DNA of 64,000 bases from Advenella kashmirensis WT001 (GCF_000219915.2 NC_017964.1:4278001-4342000), one strand, 5' to 3'; shown: positions 28,805-47,669, counted from the first letter of the stretch. Numbers and translations are program-made. The notes: a model not told the origin generated them from the letters alone.

Positions 28805-28839
28805 GGGCTCACTGTCGTAAATTGATCAGAACGGCAGGA

Positions 28840-30069
28840 TCAATACAGAACACGCGCCTTGATGGTGCCGGTAATCGCCTTGAGCTGCTCCAGCGCCTTG
28901 TCCACATCTGGCGTTTCCACGTCGATGACCACATAGCCATTTTGTGGATCAGTCTGCAGGTACTGACCCACAATATTGACGCCATCCTGCTGGAACACCT
29001 GGTTGATCGCCGTAAGCACGCCAGGACGGTTCTCGTGAATATGCAGGAAACGACGTGCGCTCTTGTTTTCCGGCAGCGACACTTCCGGGAAGTTCACGGC
29101 AGACAGCGTTGAACCATTGTCGGAATACTTGACCAGTTTGCTGGCCACTTCGATGCCGATGTTCTCCTGGGCTTCGGAAGTAGACCCACCGATATGCGGC
29201 GTCAGGATCACATTATCGAACTTGCGCAACGGTGAAACGAACTCTTCATTATTCGACTTGGGCTCTGACGGGAAAACGTCAATAGCCGCGCCGGCCACGC
29301 GTTTTTCTTCAAGTGCTAGGGCCAGTGCGTCGATATCGACCACCGTACCGCGCGACGCATTGATCAGATGCGCGCCCACTTTCATTTGCGCAATGCGTTC
29401 TGCGCTCATCAGGTTTTTGGTGCTGTCATTTTCGGGAACGTGCAACGAAACCACATCTGCAATATTCAGCAGATCTGTAAGCGAACTGACGGCACGGGCA
29501 TTGCCCAGCGGCAGCTTGCTTTCGATGTCATAGAAATAGATTTCCATGCCCAGCGCCTCGGCCAGGACCGACAACTGGGTGCCAATGTGGCCGTATCCGA
29601 TAATCCCCAGCTTCTTGCCACGCACCTCGTGGCTGCCCGCTGCCGATTTAACCCATTCACCACGGTGTACTTCGGCGTTGGCTGCCGGTACGCGGCGCAT
29701 CAGCAAAATAAGTTCGGCCAGGACCAGTTCTGCGACAGAACGGGTATTGGAAAAGGGTGCGTTGAACACGGGAATACCCAGGCGCTTGGCTTCCTGCAGG
29801 TCCACCTGGTTGGTGCCAATACAGAAACAGCCGACACCAACCAGTTTTCTGGCCGACTGCAATACGTCTGCGCTCAGTTGCGTGCGCGAGCGGATCCCTA
29901 CGAAATGTGCATCGGCAACGGCTTGCTTGAGCTGCTCGCCTTCCAATGCTTTCTTGTGATAATCAATATTGCTGTAGCCCGATGCATGCAGCACATCCAG
30001 CGCATTCTGATGAACGCCTTCGAGCAATACAATTTTGATCTTGTTCTTATCAAGGGACACTTTTTCCAT
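28840..30069 (-). CDS. serA: D-3-phosphoglycerate dehydrogenase
   Basis: A 409-residue enzyme matching the E. coli SerA length. It oxidises 3-phosphoglycerate in the first step of serine synthesis. The NAD-binding motif GIIGYGHIGTQL is near residue 160, the catalytic Arg is in INASRGTVVD, Glu in DVFPSEP and His in LTPHIGGSTSEAQ. A C-terminal ACT domain (HENRPGVLTAINQVF) implies feedback inhibition by serine. It stands alone between two terminators, downstream of the rpoBC operon. Confidence 0.95.
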   Translation of the reverse strand: MEKVSLDKNKIKIVLLEGVHQNALDVLHASGYSNIDYHKKALEGEQLKQAVADAHFVGIRSRTQLSADVLQSARKLVGVGCFCIGTNQVDLQEAKRLGIPVFNAPFSNTRSVAELVLAELILLMRRVPAANAEVHRGEWVKSAAGSHEVRGKKLGIIGYGHIGTQLSVLAEALGMEIYFYDIESKLPLGNARAVSSLTDLLNIADVVSLHVPENDSTKNLMSAERIAQMKVGAHLINASRGTVVDIDALALALEEKRVAGAAIDVFPSEPKSNNEEFVSPLRKFDNVILTPHIGGSTSEAQENIGIEVASKLVKYSDNGSTLSAVNFPEVSLPENKSARRFLHIHENRPGVLTAINQVFQQDGVNIVGQYLQTDPQNGYVVIDVETPDVDKALEQLKAITGTIKARVLY

Positions 30070-30222
30070 GGGTTTCTTCGCTTAGACAGTTGGGTGTGGG
30101 GGAGATTTATTGTATCGAAATGTGCTGGTGGCGTCTTGCAAAGCCACCGAACAGTTCAAATGTACTGCTTGCTCACTTAAATAGAGGTGAAATTTTTCAT
30201 GTCGTCATGAAATGCCCGCATG

Positions 30223-30260
30223 AAAAAAAGCGCCTTGCGTGACAGCTGCAAGGCGCTTTT
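30223..30260 (-). terminator. Terminator of the rpoBC operon
   Basis: Read leftward, gcgccttgc pairs with gcaaggcgc around a 9-base loop, followed by a run of seven T; T residues also precede the stem, so it may work in both directions. It lies 44 bp past the rpoC stop. Confidence 0.88.
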
Positions 30261-30303
30261 AGTTCCCGGCCGAAGCCGGGATGACAACAGATGACCTGTT
30301 CGC

Positions 30304-38673
<8,370 letters not shown>

Positions 38674-38805
38674 TCCGACTCGAGAGGGTTGTAAGAATTA
38701 TGGGGTTGTCCATAATCCATGGGGTTTTACGACTCCACGAAAAACGCCTTCTTTCAATTTATTCTGCCGACAAGACAGTGAAAAGGTCGTCTTTCCTAGA
38801 AACGC

Positions 38806-38837
38806 AAAAACCCGGAGGTGGCTAAAGCCACTCCGGG
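38806..38837 (-). terminator. Attenuator-like hairpin between rplL and rpoB
   Basis: Read leftward, cccggagtggc and gccacctccggg pair around a 4-base loop with one bulge and are followed by TTTTT. It lies 17 bp behind rplL and 133 bp before rpoB. A partial terminator at this place is known from E. coli, where it lowers rpoBC expression relative to the ribosomal proteins. Confidence 0.75.
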
Positions 38838-38853
38838 TATCATCGTTAGATGA

Positions 38854-39234
38854 TTACTTGAGTTCAGCTTTAGCGCCAGCGTCTTCAAGTTTTTTCTTCG
38901 CTTCTTCAGCTTCAGCTTTGGAAACGCCTTCTTTAACTGGTTTTGGTGCACCGTCAACCAGATCTTTCGCTTCTTTCAGGCCAAGACCTGTCAGTTCGCG
39001 AACGGCTTTAATGACGTTCACTTTCTGAGCACCGGTTTCAGTCAGAACGACTGTGAACTCAGTTTGTTCAGCGGCAGCAGCAGCTTCGCCACCGGCTGCA
39101 GGAGCAGCAACAGCAACAGCGGCAGCAGCAGCTGACACGCCGAATTTTTCTTCCATTTCTTTGATCAGCTCAGACAGTTCCAGCACAGTCATGCCGGCGA
39201 TAGCGTCGAGGATTTCTGCTTTGTTTAAAGCCAT
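38854..39234 (-). CDS. rplL: 50S ribosomal protein L7/L12
   Basis: A 126-residue stalk protein. The N-terminal dimerisation domain ([17 protein letters not shown]) is followed by an Ala/Val-rich hinge and the conserved C-terminal domain ([20 protein letters not shown]) that contacts translation factors. Full length and unbroken. It lies 77 bp downstream of rplJ. Confidence 0.97.
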   Translation of the reverse strand: MALNKAEILDAIAGMTVLELSELIKEMEEKFGVSAAAAAVAVAAPAAGGEAAAAAEQTEFTVVLTETGAQKVNVIKAVRELTGLGLKEAKDLVDGAPKPVKEGVSKAEAEEAKKKLEDAGAKAELK

Positions 39235-39311
39235 TTTAGAACTCCGAATAAATTTAAATAATTGCCAGGGTTTTGTATCGCTTAGTCTTTAAGAAAGAAC
39301 CAACAGGTGCC

Positions 39312-39836
39312 TTAAGCGGCTTCCTTCTGATCGCGCACGGCAGCAAGGCCACGAACGAATTTGGTTGGAACTTCATTAAGCGTACGCACAAATTGTGTAA
39401 CAGGTGCCTGCATGGTACCCAACAGTTTGGACAACAGCTCTTCGCGAGAAGGCATAGTGGCCAGGGCTTTAACGCCGTTGGGATCAAGGATGCTGCCTGG
39501 AAGGGCACCACCTTTGAGTACGATCTTGTCATTCGTTTTAGCGAATGTAGACAGTACTTTTGATGCAGAAACAGGATCTTCACTGATTGCATAGATCAAT
39601 GGACCAGTCAGTTGATCGGACAAGCCTTCGAAAGGTGTGCCATTGATCGCGCGACGGGCCAGCGTGTTCTTCAGAACACGCAGATAAACACCTGATTCAC
39701 GTGCAGATTTGCGCAATACGGTGACAGAAGCAACGTCAATACCACGGTACTCAGCAACAATAATGGATTGTGCATTCGCTACTTGAGCGGATACTTCCTC
39801 GATTACTGCCGCTTTCTCATTACGATTGAGACTCAC
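39312..39836 (-). CDS. rplJ: 50S ribosomal protein L10
   Basis: A 174-residue protein that anchors the L7/L12 stalk. The start is the GTG at 39836, giving the family N-terminus [19 protein letters not shown]; an ORF reading to 39890 adds 18 residues from the leader. [20 protein letters not shown] and [12 protein letters not shown] are diagnostic. A leader of about 240 bases separates it from rplA and likely mediates feedback by L10 or the L10-L7/L12 complex. Confidence 0.95.
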   Translation of the reverse strand: MSLNRNEKAAVIEEVSAQVANAQSIIVAEYRGIDVASVTVLRKSARESGVYLRVLKNTLARRAINGTPFEGLSDQLTGPLIYAISEDPVSASKVLSTFAKTNDKIVLKGGALPGSILDPNGVKALATMPSREELLSKLLGTMQAPVTQFVRTLNEVPTKFVRGLAAVRDQKEAA

Positions 39837-40076
39837 GGTTTGAACACTCCATCTAAAGACGCGGCTGGGAACAGTTCCCAATTGCGTCAACCATATGCGG
39901 CGTACCTCTGGTCGAGCTCTGCTAAGAATTCTTCCATGGGACGCCGTCTACGCAGGATCCGGAAAACATCTCCGGTTTTAAGCAGCCGGGGCATCACAGG
40001 GTGATGATCAGGCCGCTCCAGCGGTCTTTGACAGCAATGCCTGATGCGCGATCAGGCACAGCCCAAAGTTCTGTTA
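39837..40076 (-). promoter_or_regulatory. rplJ leader, probable L10 autoregulatory element
   Basis: A 240-base untranslated stretch between rplA and rplJ. Features on the transcript are a 7-bp hairpin (gcctgat around gcgcg, 40039-40057), a small ccgga hairpin near 39960-39975, and a segment gaccagaggtacgc near 39908-39921 that resembles the conserved part of known L10 leaders. Feedback by L10 bound to its leader is established in other bacteria; here it is inferred from position and size. Confidence 0.55.
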
Positions 40077-40771
40077 TCAGGCTGCCAGAGAGGCAACCTC
40101 GATTTTCGCTCCGCCACCCATTGTGGATGAAACGGCCAGCTTGCGCAGGTAAACGCCTTTTGACGTAGCCGGACGGGCTTTGTTCAGGGCGTCAACCAGT
40201 GCAGCCAGGTTTGACTGAAGCTTGTCGATGTCGAAAGATGCACGACCGATAGTGGCGTGAATAATACCTGCCTTGTCGGTACGGTACTGAACCTGACCGG
40301 CTTGGCATTCTTCACTGCAGTAGCGACGTCTGGCGTCACGGTGCCCACTTTAGGGTTAGGCATCAGGCCGCGTGGGCCCAGGATCTGACCCAGAGTACCG
40401 ACGATACGCATTGTGTCAGGAGACGCAATGACGATGTCAAAGTTGAACTGGCCTGCCTTGATCTGGTCTGCCAGGTCTTCCATGCCAACGATATCGGCAC
40501 CGGCAGCCTTGGCGGCCTCGGCTTTCTCGCCCTGGGCAAATACAGCCACGCGAACGGATTTACCTGTACCAGCAGGCAGCACAACAGAGCCGCGAACCAA
40601 TTGGTCGGATTTCTTGGGATCAATACCCAGCTGAACGGCCACGTCGATAGACTCATCGAACTTGGCGGTTGCTGTTTCCTTGACCAGTGTCAGGGCTTCA
40701 GCAACAGGGTACAGCTTGTTACGATCGATTTTGGAAGCAATAGCTGCCGCGCGTTTGGATACTTTAGCCAT
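40077..40771 (-). CDS. rplA: 50S ribosomal protein L1, frame broken
   Basis: About 231 residues after repair. [20 protein letters not shown] opens the protein and [18 protein letters not shown] is the L1 signature. Near 40300 one G is missing; adding it restores [20 protein letters not shown] and reading continues to ASLAA and the stop at 40077. The ATG overlaps the rplK stop by one base. The frame break in a core ribosomal protein supports the error explanation. Confidence 0.95.
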
Positions 40772-41205
40772 TAGTTCACTCCTTCAACCGTAATACCCAT
40801 GCTGCGGGCACTGCCGGCAATCGTACGTACTGCTGCGTCAAGATCGGCAGCGGTCAGGTCCGGTTCTTTTGTTTTTGCGATTTCTTCAGCCTGAGCACGT
40901 GTCAGCGTGCCAACTTTGTCCGTGTGCGGACGTGCTGAACCTTTCTGGATACCGGCGGCTTTCTTGATCAGAATCGTGGCCGGTGGCGTTTTCATGATAA
41001 ATGTAAAAGATTTATCAGCAAACGCGGTAATCACAACAGGAATGGGCAGACCAGGTTCCATGCCTTGGGTTTTGGCATTGAAGGCCTTGCAGAATTCCAT
41101 GATATTCAGGCCGCGCTGACCCAGCGCAGGACCGATTGGGGGTGATGGGTTGGCTTTTCCTGCAGGTACCTGCAGTTTGATAAAGCCGACGATTTTCTTC
41201 GCCAT
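40771..41205 (-). CDS. rplK: 50S ribosomal protein L11
   Basis: A 144-residue protein, intact. [20 protein letters not shown] and [13 protein letters not shown] are the N-terminal domain motifs that bind the GTPase centre of 23S rRNA; the C-terminal domain ends [14 protein letters not shown]. First gene of the rplKA pair, following nusG after 65 bp. Confidence 0.97.
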   Translation of the reverse strand: MAKKIVGFIKLQVPAGKANPSPPIGPALGQRGLNIMEFCKAFNAKTQGMEPGLPIPVVITAFADKSFTFIMKTPPATILIKKAAGIQKGSARPHTDKVGTLTRAQAEEIAKTKEPDLTAADLDAAVRTIAGSARSMGITVEGVN

Positions 41206-41270
41206 GCTATGCTCCTTACGGGTTCAATCGCAGCTTGCGCTGCTCCCCGGGGTTAATGAAAAAGAACGGC

Positions 41271-41804
41271 TCAGGTTTTTTCAACCTGGCTGAAATCCAG
41301 CTCAACAGGGGTGGCACGACCAAAAATGGTCACATTGACACGCACCTTGCTTTTCTCGTAATTGACTTCTTCCACGTTGCCATTGAAATCAGCAAACGGA
41401 CCTTCCTTGACGCGCAGCATTTCGCCCACCTCAAAGAGGATTTTCGGACGGGGTTTCTCAACACCTTCTTCAATCTGCGAAAGAATTTTTTCCACTTCTT
41501 TCTCAGAGATAGGCGCCGGACGATTACCCGATCCACCCAGGAACCCGGTCACACGATTGGTGTTTTTGACCAGATGCCAGGTTTCGTCAGTCAGATCCAT
41601 TTCAACCAGCACATAGCCAGGAAAGATCCGACGTTCAGTAATGGCTTTTTGCCCGCCACGCATTTCGATCACTTCCTCGGAAGGAACCAGAATGCGACCA
41701 AAAGAGGTCTGCAGGCCAGCCCGCTCGATACGCTCGAGCAGCGCTTTATGAACACTTTTTTCCATGCCAGAAAAGACATGCACAACGTACCAACGTTTAC
41801 TCAT
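41271..41804 (-). CDS. nusG: Transcription termination/antitermination factor NusG
   Basis: A 177-residue protein with an N-terminal NGN domain ([31 protein letters not shown]) and a C-terminal KOW domain ([17 protein letters not shown]). It binds RNA polymerase and couples it to Rho or ribosomes. It follows secE by 10 bp, as in most bacteria, and precedes rplK. Confidence 0.97.
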   Translation of the reverse strand: MSKRWYVVHVFSGMEKSVHKALLERIERAGLQTSFGRILVPSEEVIEMRGGQKAITERRIFPGYVLVEMDLTDETWHLVKNTNRVTGFLGGSGNRPAPISEKEVEKILSQIEEGVEKPRPKILFEVGEMLRVKEGPFADFNGNVEEVNYEKSKVRVNVTIFGRATPVELDFSQVEKT

Positions 41805-41814
41805 CGCCTGTCCT

Positions 41815-42195
41815 TTAATTCCAGCCTAAAAACACGCCGTAGATGACCCACTCAATCAGCTTGTCAACAAGCCAGAGGAAAATGGCCATGACAATGACAA
41901 AGGCAAATACGATTCCGGTCATCTGGATGGTTTCGGCACGTGTTGGCCAAACTACCCGTTTGAGCTCCGAATAGGCGCCGGTCGCAAAATCGACTGAGCG
42001 GCGACCTGATTCGCTGAACCAGAAAATCAAAGCAGCAACAACCAGACTACCGACAAACATGCCAACGCGGGCATAGATATTCATATCGGAAAAATATGAA
42101 TATGCAAAAATGCCGATGGCAATAATGACCACCGCCAGTACGATCTTATACTTGTCTGACGGTGTTGTTACGGTTTCTACACTGCTATTTGACAT
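41815..42195 (-). CDS. secE: Preprotein translocase subunit SecE
   Basis: A 126-residue inner-membrane protein with three hydrophobic segments ([36 protein letters not shown] and [20 protein letters not shown]). The conserved cytoplasmic stretch [13 protein letters not shown] precedes the last one. The three-segment form is that of E. coli. It is the first protein gene after tRNA-Trp in the operon leading to nusG. Confidence 0.95.
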   Translation of the reverse strand: MSNSSVETVTTPSDKYKIVLAVVIIAIGIFAYSYFSDMNIYARVGMFVGSLVVAALIFWFSESGRRSVDFATGAYSELKRVVWPTRAETIQMTGIVFAFVIVMAIFLWLVDKLIEWVIYGVFLGWN

Positions 42196-42229
42196 GTTAA
42201 ATTGAGCTGTTTACAGCCCCACAAATGGG

Positions 42230-42305
42230 TGGCAGGGGCAGTAGGAATCGAACCTACAACCTTCGGTTTTGGAGACCGACGCTCTGCCAATTGAGCTATA
42301 CCCCT
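42230..42305 (-). tRNA. tRNA-Trp (CCA)
   Basis: A complete cloverleaf read leftward: acceptor aggggta with tgcccct, anticodon loop ctccaaa (CCA), T stem gtagg with cctac, and an encoded 3' CCA (42230-42232). It lies between the tuf remnant and secE, the usual place of this gene in proteobacteria. Confidence 0.97.
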
Positions 42306-42338
42306 GTAAACCTGTCTTCTGCGCGGTTCAGAAGCGGA

Positions 42339-42368
42339 GGGTAGTGCATATATAACTATACACTACCC
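42339..42368. repeat. Inverted repeat behind the tuf remnant
   Basis: gggtagtg and cactaccc form a perfect 8-bp stem around an AT-rich 14-base loop. It lies between the tuf stop and tRNA-Trp, so it may be an RNA-processing or stabilising hairpin of the tuf transcript. No T run follows. Confidence 0.5.
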
Positions 42369-42404
42369 AGGCACCGCGTTGTACTGCAATGGCGATTACT
42401 GCAA

Positions 42405-42519
42405 TTACTTCGTGATTTTGGCAACCACGCCGGCGCCGACGGTACGGCCATTAAGCCGGTAATTGGGCGGTACCTACGTTTACGTGTGGTTTGGTACGTT
42501 CAAACTTACCTTTTGCCAT
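42405..42519 (-). pseudogene. tuf: Elongation factor Tu gene reduced to its two ends
   Basis: Reading leftward from 42519 gives MAKGKFERTKPHVNVGT, the exact EF-Tu start, then a few unrelated codons and a stop. About 45 bases before 42405 the EF-Tu ending GRTVGAGVVAKITK with its stop appears. Roughly 1.07 kb of the normal 1.19 kb gene is missing. The place, between tRNA-Thr and tRNA-Trp, is the standard tufB position. Either a real deletion (a second tuf elsewhere would cover the function) or collapse of the duplicated tuf genes during assembly. Confidence 0.9.
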
Positions 42520-42565
42520 TACCGACTCCTGAAGATTGGGGCTGGATAAATAATTAAAACGCTTG

Positions 42566-42640
<75 letters not shown>

Positions 42641-42719
42641 AAATTCTTTCTAACAACTTGTCCCGGCCATATAAAAATTAACGTACATATGGCCTGGACA
42701 AAAGGAAACCGGTGCGGGA

Positions 42720-42792
42720 TGGAGCGGGTGAAGGGAATCGAACCTCATCATCAGCTTGGAAGGCTGTTGCACTACCATTGTGCTACACCCGC
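42720..42792 (-). tRNA. tRNA-Gly (TCC), one base short in the T arm
   Basis: Read leftward: acceptor gcgggtg with cacccgc, anticodon TCC in cttccaag, and an encoded CCA at 42720-42722. The T arm reads gaggttcgattcccttc; the 5' stem has only two G where three are needed to pair with ccc. Adding one G near 42744 gives a normal 74-base tRNA. This fits the missing-base pattern in the window's proteins. Confidence 0.92.
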
Positions 42793-42979
42793 AGGATCCT
42801 GAAACGTTCCTGCATTCGCAATTTGTTATTGTTGAGGCGGTACTATTCGTATCCCAGTATCACCACTGTTACAGCAGGAGGGTGACCGGTTGCGGCAGAT
42901 GCATAACTGCAAATCTGGGCAAATCACTCACTCCGGCAGCCAATGACTAACAAAAGCCTTCACAAAGAACAAATTCGGC

Positions 42980-43065
42980 TGGTGGTGGAGGTTGGATTCG
43001 AACCAACGTAGGCGTAAGCCAACAGATTTACAGTCTGCCCCCTTTAGCCACTCGGGCACTCCACC
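42980..43065 (-). tRNA. tRNA-Tyr (GTA)
   Basis: An 86-base tRNA read leftward with a long variable arm, acceptor ggtggag with ctccacc, anticodon GTA in actgtaaat, T stem gttgg with ccaac, and an encoded CCA (42980-42982). It is the first gene behind the promoter at 43079-43107. Confidence 0.96.
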
Positions 43066-43078
43066 AAGAGAACTACGG

Positions 43079-43107
43079 ATTATGTAGTACTTGAGATTGG
43101 CTGTCAA
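43079..43107 (-). promoter_or_regulatory. Sigma-70 promoter of the tRNA-tuf-secE-nusG operon
   Basis: Read leftward: a perfect -35 ttgaca (43107-43102), a 17-base spacer, and -10 cataat (43084-43079), ending 13 bases before the tRNA-Tyr gene. It is the best promoter I can see in the window and suits a strong stable-RNA transcription unit. Confidence 0.8.
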
Positions 43108-43205
43108 GTACTAATTATCATCACAGCGATGATTAACCCGATTTACAGCAATTTTTTACCAAACTGTCGGAAAATTGCCGCAACCGGGCAACGAAACGGG
43201 CTTGT

Positions 43206-44212
43206 TCAACTTTCCAGAACATTGTTCAAACCCTGCTTTTCCAGTAGCGAGTTCAGGTGTTCCCAGCCATGGAAATCGATCAGCAGCTGGCCCTTGTCCT
43301 TGCTGCCCATTTTCAGGCTGACGCGGGTGCCAGATGGTCCGAGAGGGCCTCTTCAAGACGTTCCACATCCCGATTCACCGCTTTGGGCTTGGGCTGCGCC
43401 TTGCTCTGCCCTGCGCTGTTGACCAGCCTCTCGGTTTCACGAACGGACAGCTGGCGTGCCACGACCTGGTTGGCCAGAATGATCTGGGTTGCCGAATCTA
43501 CGGCCAGCAAGGCTCGTGCATGGCCCATGTCAAGCTGACCCTGCAGCAGGAAGTTCTGGACTGGCTGCGCCAGATTCAACAGACGCAGCAGATTGCTGGT
43601 CAGCGAGCGGGAACGACCAATTGCCTGGGCTGCCTGCTCATGGGTGAACTGAAAGTCGTCGATCAGCCGTTTTACGCCCTGGGCTTCTTCCAACGGGTTC
43701 AGGTCTTCACGCTGAATATTCTCGATCAGCGCCATGACAGCCGCATTTTCGTCTGCCACCTCGCGCACCAGCACCGGCACTTCAGCAAGGCCGGCCAGTT
43801 TGGCCGCCCGAAAGCGCCGTTCGCCGGCGATAATTTCGTATTTCTCCGGCTGGTCACCGACTATCGGGCGAATCAGGATTGGCTGCATGATGCCCTGGCT
43901 GCGTACCGACTCGGCCAGTTCGTTCAGGGCCGCCTCGTCCATTTGCGTCCGTGGCTGGTACTTACCGGCACGAATCTGGTTCAATGGCACGCTTGAGGGC
44001 AATTCCGGGCCCTTTTTCTCGTCCCGGGACAAATCCTCGATGACATTGATATCGTTACCCAACAGCGCAGACAAGCCGCGGCCCAGGCCCTTGGCTTTCT
44101 TGGCCGCTGCTGGCGCTGCCCTGGATACCGTTTTTGCAGCCGATTTTGCGGGCGATTTGCTAGTGCTTTTGGCTGCGGTTTTGCCGGCCGTTTTCGATGA
44201 CGCTGTTGCCAT
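43206..44212 (-). CDS. parB: Chromosome partition protein ParB, frame broken
   Basis: About 335 residues after repair. A Lys/Ala-rich N-terminal tail leads to AKGLGRGLSALLG, the ParA-contact motif; then the CTP-binding motif GERRFRAAKLAGL, the ENIQREDLNPLEEA box, and a helix-turn-helix (HEQAAQAIGRSRSLTSNLLR) that binds parS. Near 43330 one G is missing; adding it restores DHLGTRVSLKMG and the dimer domain up to NNVLES and the stop at 43206. It loads on the parS sites at 47670 and 47750. Confidence 0.93.
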
Positions 44213-44223
44213 GATTTCCTCTG

Positions 44224-45020
44224 TTATTCCTTATCCATTGCTTTGACGCGCTTGATGACTTCGGCTCCGAATTCCCGATAGGCCTTGGCCCCGCGCGACG
44301 ACTTATCGTACAGCACACCGGGCACGCCATGGCTGGGGCTTCCGCCAGCCGCACATTGCGCGGCACGACAGCTTTGAACACATTGTCGCCAAAGTGCTCC
44401 ATGAGCTGTTCCGATACCTGCTGCTGCAATGTCACGCGAGAATCATACATCACGCGCAGTAGCCAGATCATTTTCAGATCCGGGTTAATGTTCTTGTGCA
44501 CCCGCTTGATGGTGTTGACCAGGTCCGAGAGCCCCTCCAGCGCAAAATACTCGCACTGCATCGGAATGATGACGCCATTGGAGCAGGCCAACCCGTTCAG
44601 GGTCAGCAGTGACAACGTAGGCGGACAATCGATTAGAACGAAATCATAATCACTCGCGACCTGGGCAATCGCATTTTTCAGCTGATGCTCACGATTTTCC
44701 AGTTCGAAAAGATCGAAGTCTGCGCCCGACAGCTCACGGTTGCCGGGCAAGACATCGTAGCCGCCGGTTTCCGAGCGTACACGTACATCAGCGATCGTGG
44801 CTTCACCGATCAGCACCTGATAAATGTTTAAGCTTAAACTATTTTTATCAATGCCGCTGCCCATGGTTGCATTGCCCTGCGGATCCAGGTCCACCAGCAA
44901 CACCCGTTTTTTGTGTAACGCCAGACTGGCAGCCAGATTAATTGCCGTCGTCGTTTTACCTACCCCCCCCTTCTGGTTTGCAATACAGAATACGCGAGGT
45001 GATTTTATTTCATTTGTCAT
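44224..45020 (-). CDS. parA: Chromosome partition ATPase ParA (Soj), frame broken
   Basis: About 265 residues after repair. The deviant Walker A motif KGGVGKTTTAINLAA is near residue 18, and LIDCPPTLSLLTLNGL is the Walker B region. Near 44335 one C is missing; adding it restores EAPSHGVPGVLYDKSSRGAKA and the ending RVKAMDKE at 44224. It overlaps rsmG by 11 bp and precedes parB by 11 bp, so mnmG-rsmG-parA-parB form one transcription unit beside the origin. Confidence 0.94.
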
Positions 45021-45691
45021 ATTTTCCTACTTGCTGCAACCATACAAGACAACGCTCGGCATCCAGTTCCGGCACATTCAGTTTCTGAACCTGCGCAACC
45101 GACCACGCGCCCTTTTCTTCCAGCTGTGACACCTCTTCTGATGCCAACCGCCCTTTCATTGCTACCAGGTGCCCGTGGCTCCCTACATGCATGCCGGACC
45201 AGTCACTGAAATCCACCAGTGAAGCAAACGCCCGTGAAATAACCAGGTCGGCCTGCGCCGGCGGCTTTCGTTCAATACGGATATGCTCGGATACCAGATT
45301 CGGCAACTTGAGTACGCCTGCAGCCTGCCGGATAAACGCCGTTTTCTTTTCGACGGCATCTACGCAGCACACCTGCCAGTCAGTCCTCATTATAGCCAAG
45401 ACTGCCCCCGGCAAACCACCACCGGAGCCCACGTCCAGTACGGAAATTGTCCGCCCTGTAGCAAACTTGTCACCCAGGGGACCAATCACTGACAAGCTGT
45501 CAAAAACATGCTGAATCAGCACCTTGTCCGGGTCCCTCAGGGCCGTCAGGTTATATACTTTATTCCAACGCAGCAACTGATCCTGATAGCCGATCAACTG
45601 CTGGATCTGGCCATCGGTAATGGACAGTCTCCAGGCTGGCGGCTGCTCTTGCTATCCGGTCATGCCGCCCTGCTCTCTCATGCTCGTTCAT
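45010..45691 (-). CDS. rsmG: 16S rRNA (guanine-N7) methyltransferase RsmG, one frame break near the start
   Basis: About 226 residues. The methyltransferase motif SVLDVGSGGGLPGAVLAI and the early LLRWNKVYNLTALRDP are diagnostic. The ORF begins in frame only at about 45597; upstream, MNEHERAGRHDRIARAAASL from an ATG at 45691 continues into LSITDGQIQQLIGY if one A is removed near 45628. That start gives the family's normal length. It methylates G527 of 16S rRNA. Its stop overlaps the parA start. Confidence 0.9.
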
Positions 45692-45701
45692 GCCCACCTG
45701 C

Positions 45702-47639
45702 TCATTCTTCGGCCGTGATGGGTGCTGTTTTGCGCAACGTCTTTGCCGACAGCTGCAAACGTTTCAGGTGGATTAGCAAAATGGAAATAGCGGCCGGGGT
45801 GACCCCTGAAATTCTGCGCGCCTGACCAACAGTCTCGGGGCGCGCATCTTTCAGCTTCTGCCGCACTTCAAATGACAGGCTGGCCACCGAGTCATAGTCC
45901 AGGTCGGCAGGAATTTTCTGTTCTTCAAGATGGCTCTGGCGTGTCACTTCTTCCTGCTGGCGCGCTATATAGCCAGCGTACTTCACCTGTATTTCAACCT
46001 GTTCTTTGACCGCATCGGACAAAACATCAACAGGCGCCAGCACCGAACCATCTTCGGTGGCTGCAGTCGTTAGCGTGGCATACGTCACGGATGGACGCTT
46101 CAACAAATCAGCAAGCGAATAATCCCGCTCCAATAGCGTACCCAGAAGCTTTTCGGATGTATCATTATTGAATGTCCGGGGTGATACGCGGGTACCGGCA
46201 AGTCTGGAAATTTCCCGTTGAACCGCATCACGCTTATTACTGAAGAAGTCCCAACGTGCATCGTCGACCAGTCCTAACTGTCGCCCCATTTCTGTTAAAC
46301 GAAAATCTGCATTATCTTCACGCAGGCTTAGTCTATATTCTGCCCGCGAGGTAAACATTCGATACGGCTCGGTCACGCCTCGCGTCACCAGATCGTCTAC
46401 CAATACACCCAGATACGCTTCATCTCGTTTCGGCGTCCAGGACTCAAGCCTTTCGCCTGTCGGGACGCATTAAGCCCCGCAAGCAAACCTTGAGCCGCAG
46501 CTTCTTCGTAGCCAGTAGTACCATTTATTTGACCCGCGAAGAACAGACCGGAAATCACTTTTGTTTCCAGACTGCGTTTGAGTCCACGTGGATCAAAATA
46601 GTCATATTCAATGGCATAACCTGGGCGCAGCACGTGGGCGCGCTCCAGACCCGGCAGAGTGTGAATCAGTTCCAGCTGCACATCAAAGGGCAAACTGGTC
46701 GAAATCCCATTAGGATAGATTTCATTCGTCAGCAAACCCTCTGGTTCCAGAAATATCTGGTGAGAGTCTTTGTCAGCAAAGCGATTTATTTTATCTTCGA
46801 TAGATGGACAATACCTGGGCCCTATCCCGTCAATTACACCCGTATACATGGGCGATCGATCCAGCCCATTTCTGATAATATCGTGCGTTCGGCTATTGGT
46901 ATGTGTAATCCAGCAAGACACCTGGCGTGGATGCATCTGCACCGACCCCATATAGGAAAATACCGGCATAGGGTCTGTATCGCCAGGTTGCTCTTCCAAT
47001 TTACCGAAATCAATACTACGGGCATCTATACGTGGTGGCGTGCCGGTCTTAAGTCGCCCTTGTGGGAGATTCATTTCCTTAAGACGCTGACCAAGACTAA
47101 TAGCTGGAGGATCCCCCGCCCTGCCCGCAGAATAATTATTCAATCCCACGTGAATCAGGCCGTTCAGGAAGGTCCCGGCAGTCAACACAACTGTTTTTGA
47201 ACGAAATACCACCCCAATTTGTTCTTGCGCCAACTACCCTATCCCCTTCAAGAACAAGATCATCCACCGCTTGTTGAAACAACCATAAATTCTCCTGGTT
47301 TTCCAGCCGAGAACGGATCGCCTGCTTATACAACACCCGATCAGCCTGCACACGCGTTGCTCTTACTGCCGGGCCTTTTGAACTATTCAATATTCTGAAT
47401 TGAATCCCCGCCTCGTCGGCAGCAATGGCCATCGCACCACCCAAAGCGTCAATCTCTTTAACCAAATGTCCCTTCCCTATTCCACCAATGGACGGATTGC
47501 AGGACATCTGCCCCAAGGTTTCAATATTATGGGTTAACAAGAGGGTTTTGGATCCGGAGCGCGCAGCGGCAAGCGCCGCTTCAGTACCGGCGTGACCTCC
47601 ACCAACAACAATGACGTCAAATTCGTCTGGGTAGTTCAT
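45702..47639 (-). CDS. mnmG: tRNA uridine-5-carboxymethylaminomethyl modification enzyme MnmG (GidA), frame broken twice
   Basis: About 645 residues in three frame segments. The FAD motif [20 protein letters not shown] and the [20 protein letters not shown] signature are in the first; [14 protein letters not shown] and [20 protein letters not shown] in the second; [20 protein letters not shown] in the third. Breaks fall near 47225 (net -2 or +1) and 46447 (one G missing). With MnmE it modifies wobble uridines of certain tRNAs. It is the first gene of the leftward origin-side operon. Confidence 0.95.
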
Positions 47640-47669
47640 TTTGTTCTTTCAATCGTAGGAATAGCGAAA

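Noticed and set aside
42361..42519. tuf fragment as a new small protein gene
   Set aside because: Its first 17 codons and the terminal codons are exact EF-Tu ends at the standard tufB position; it is a deletion remnant or assembly collapse.
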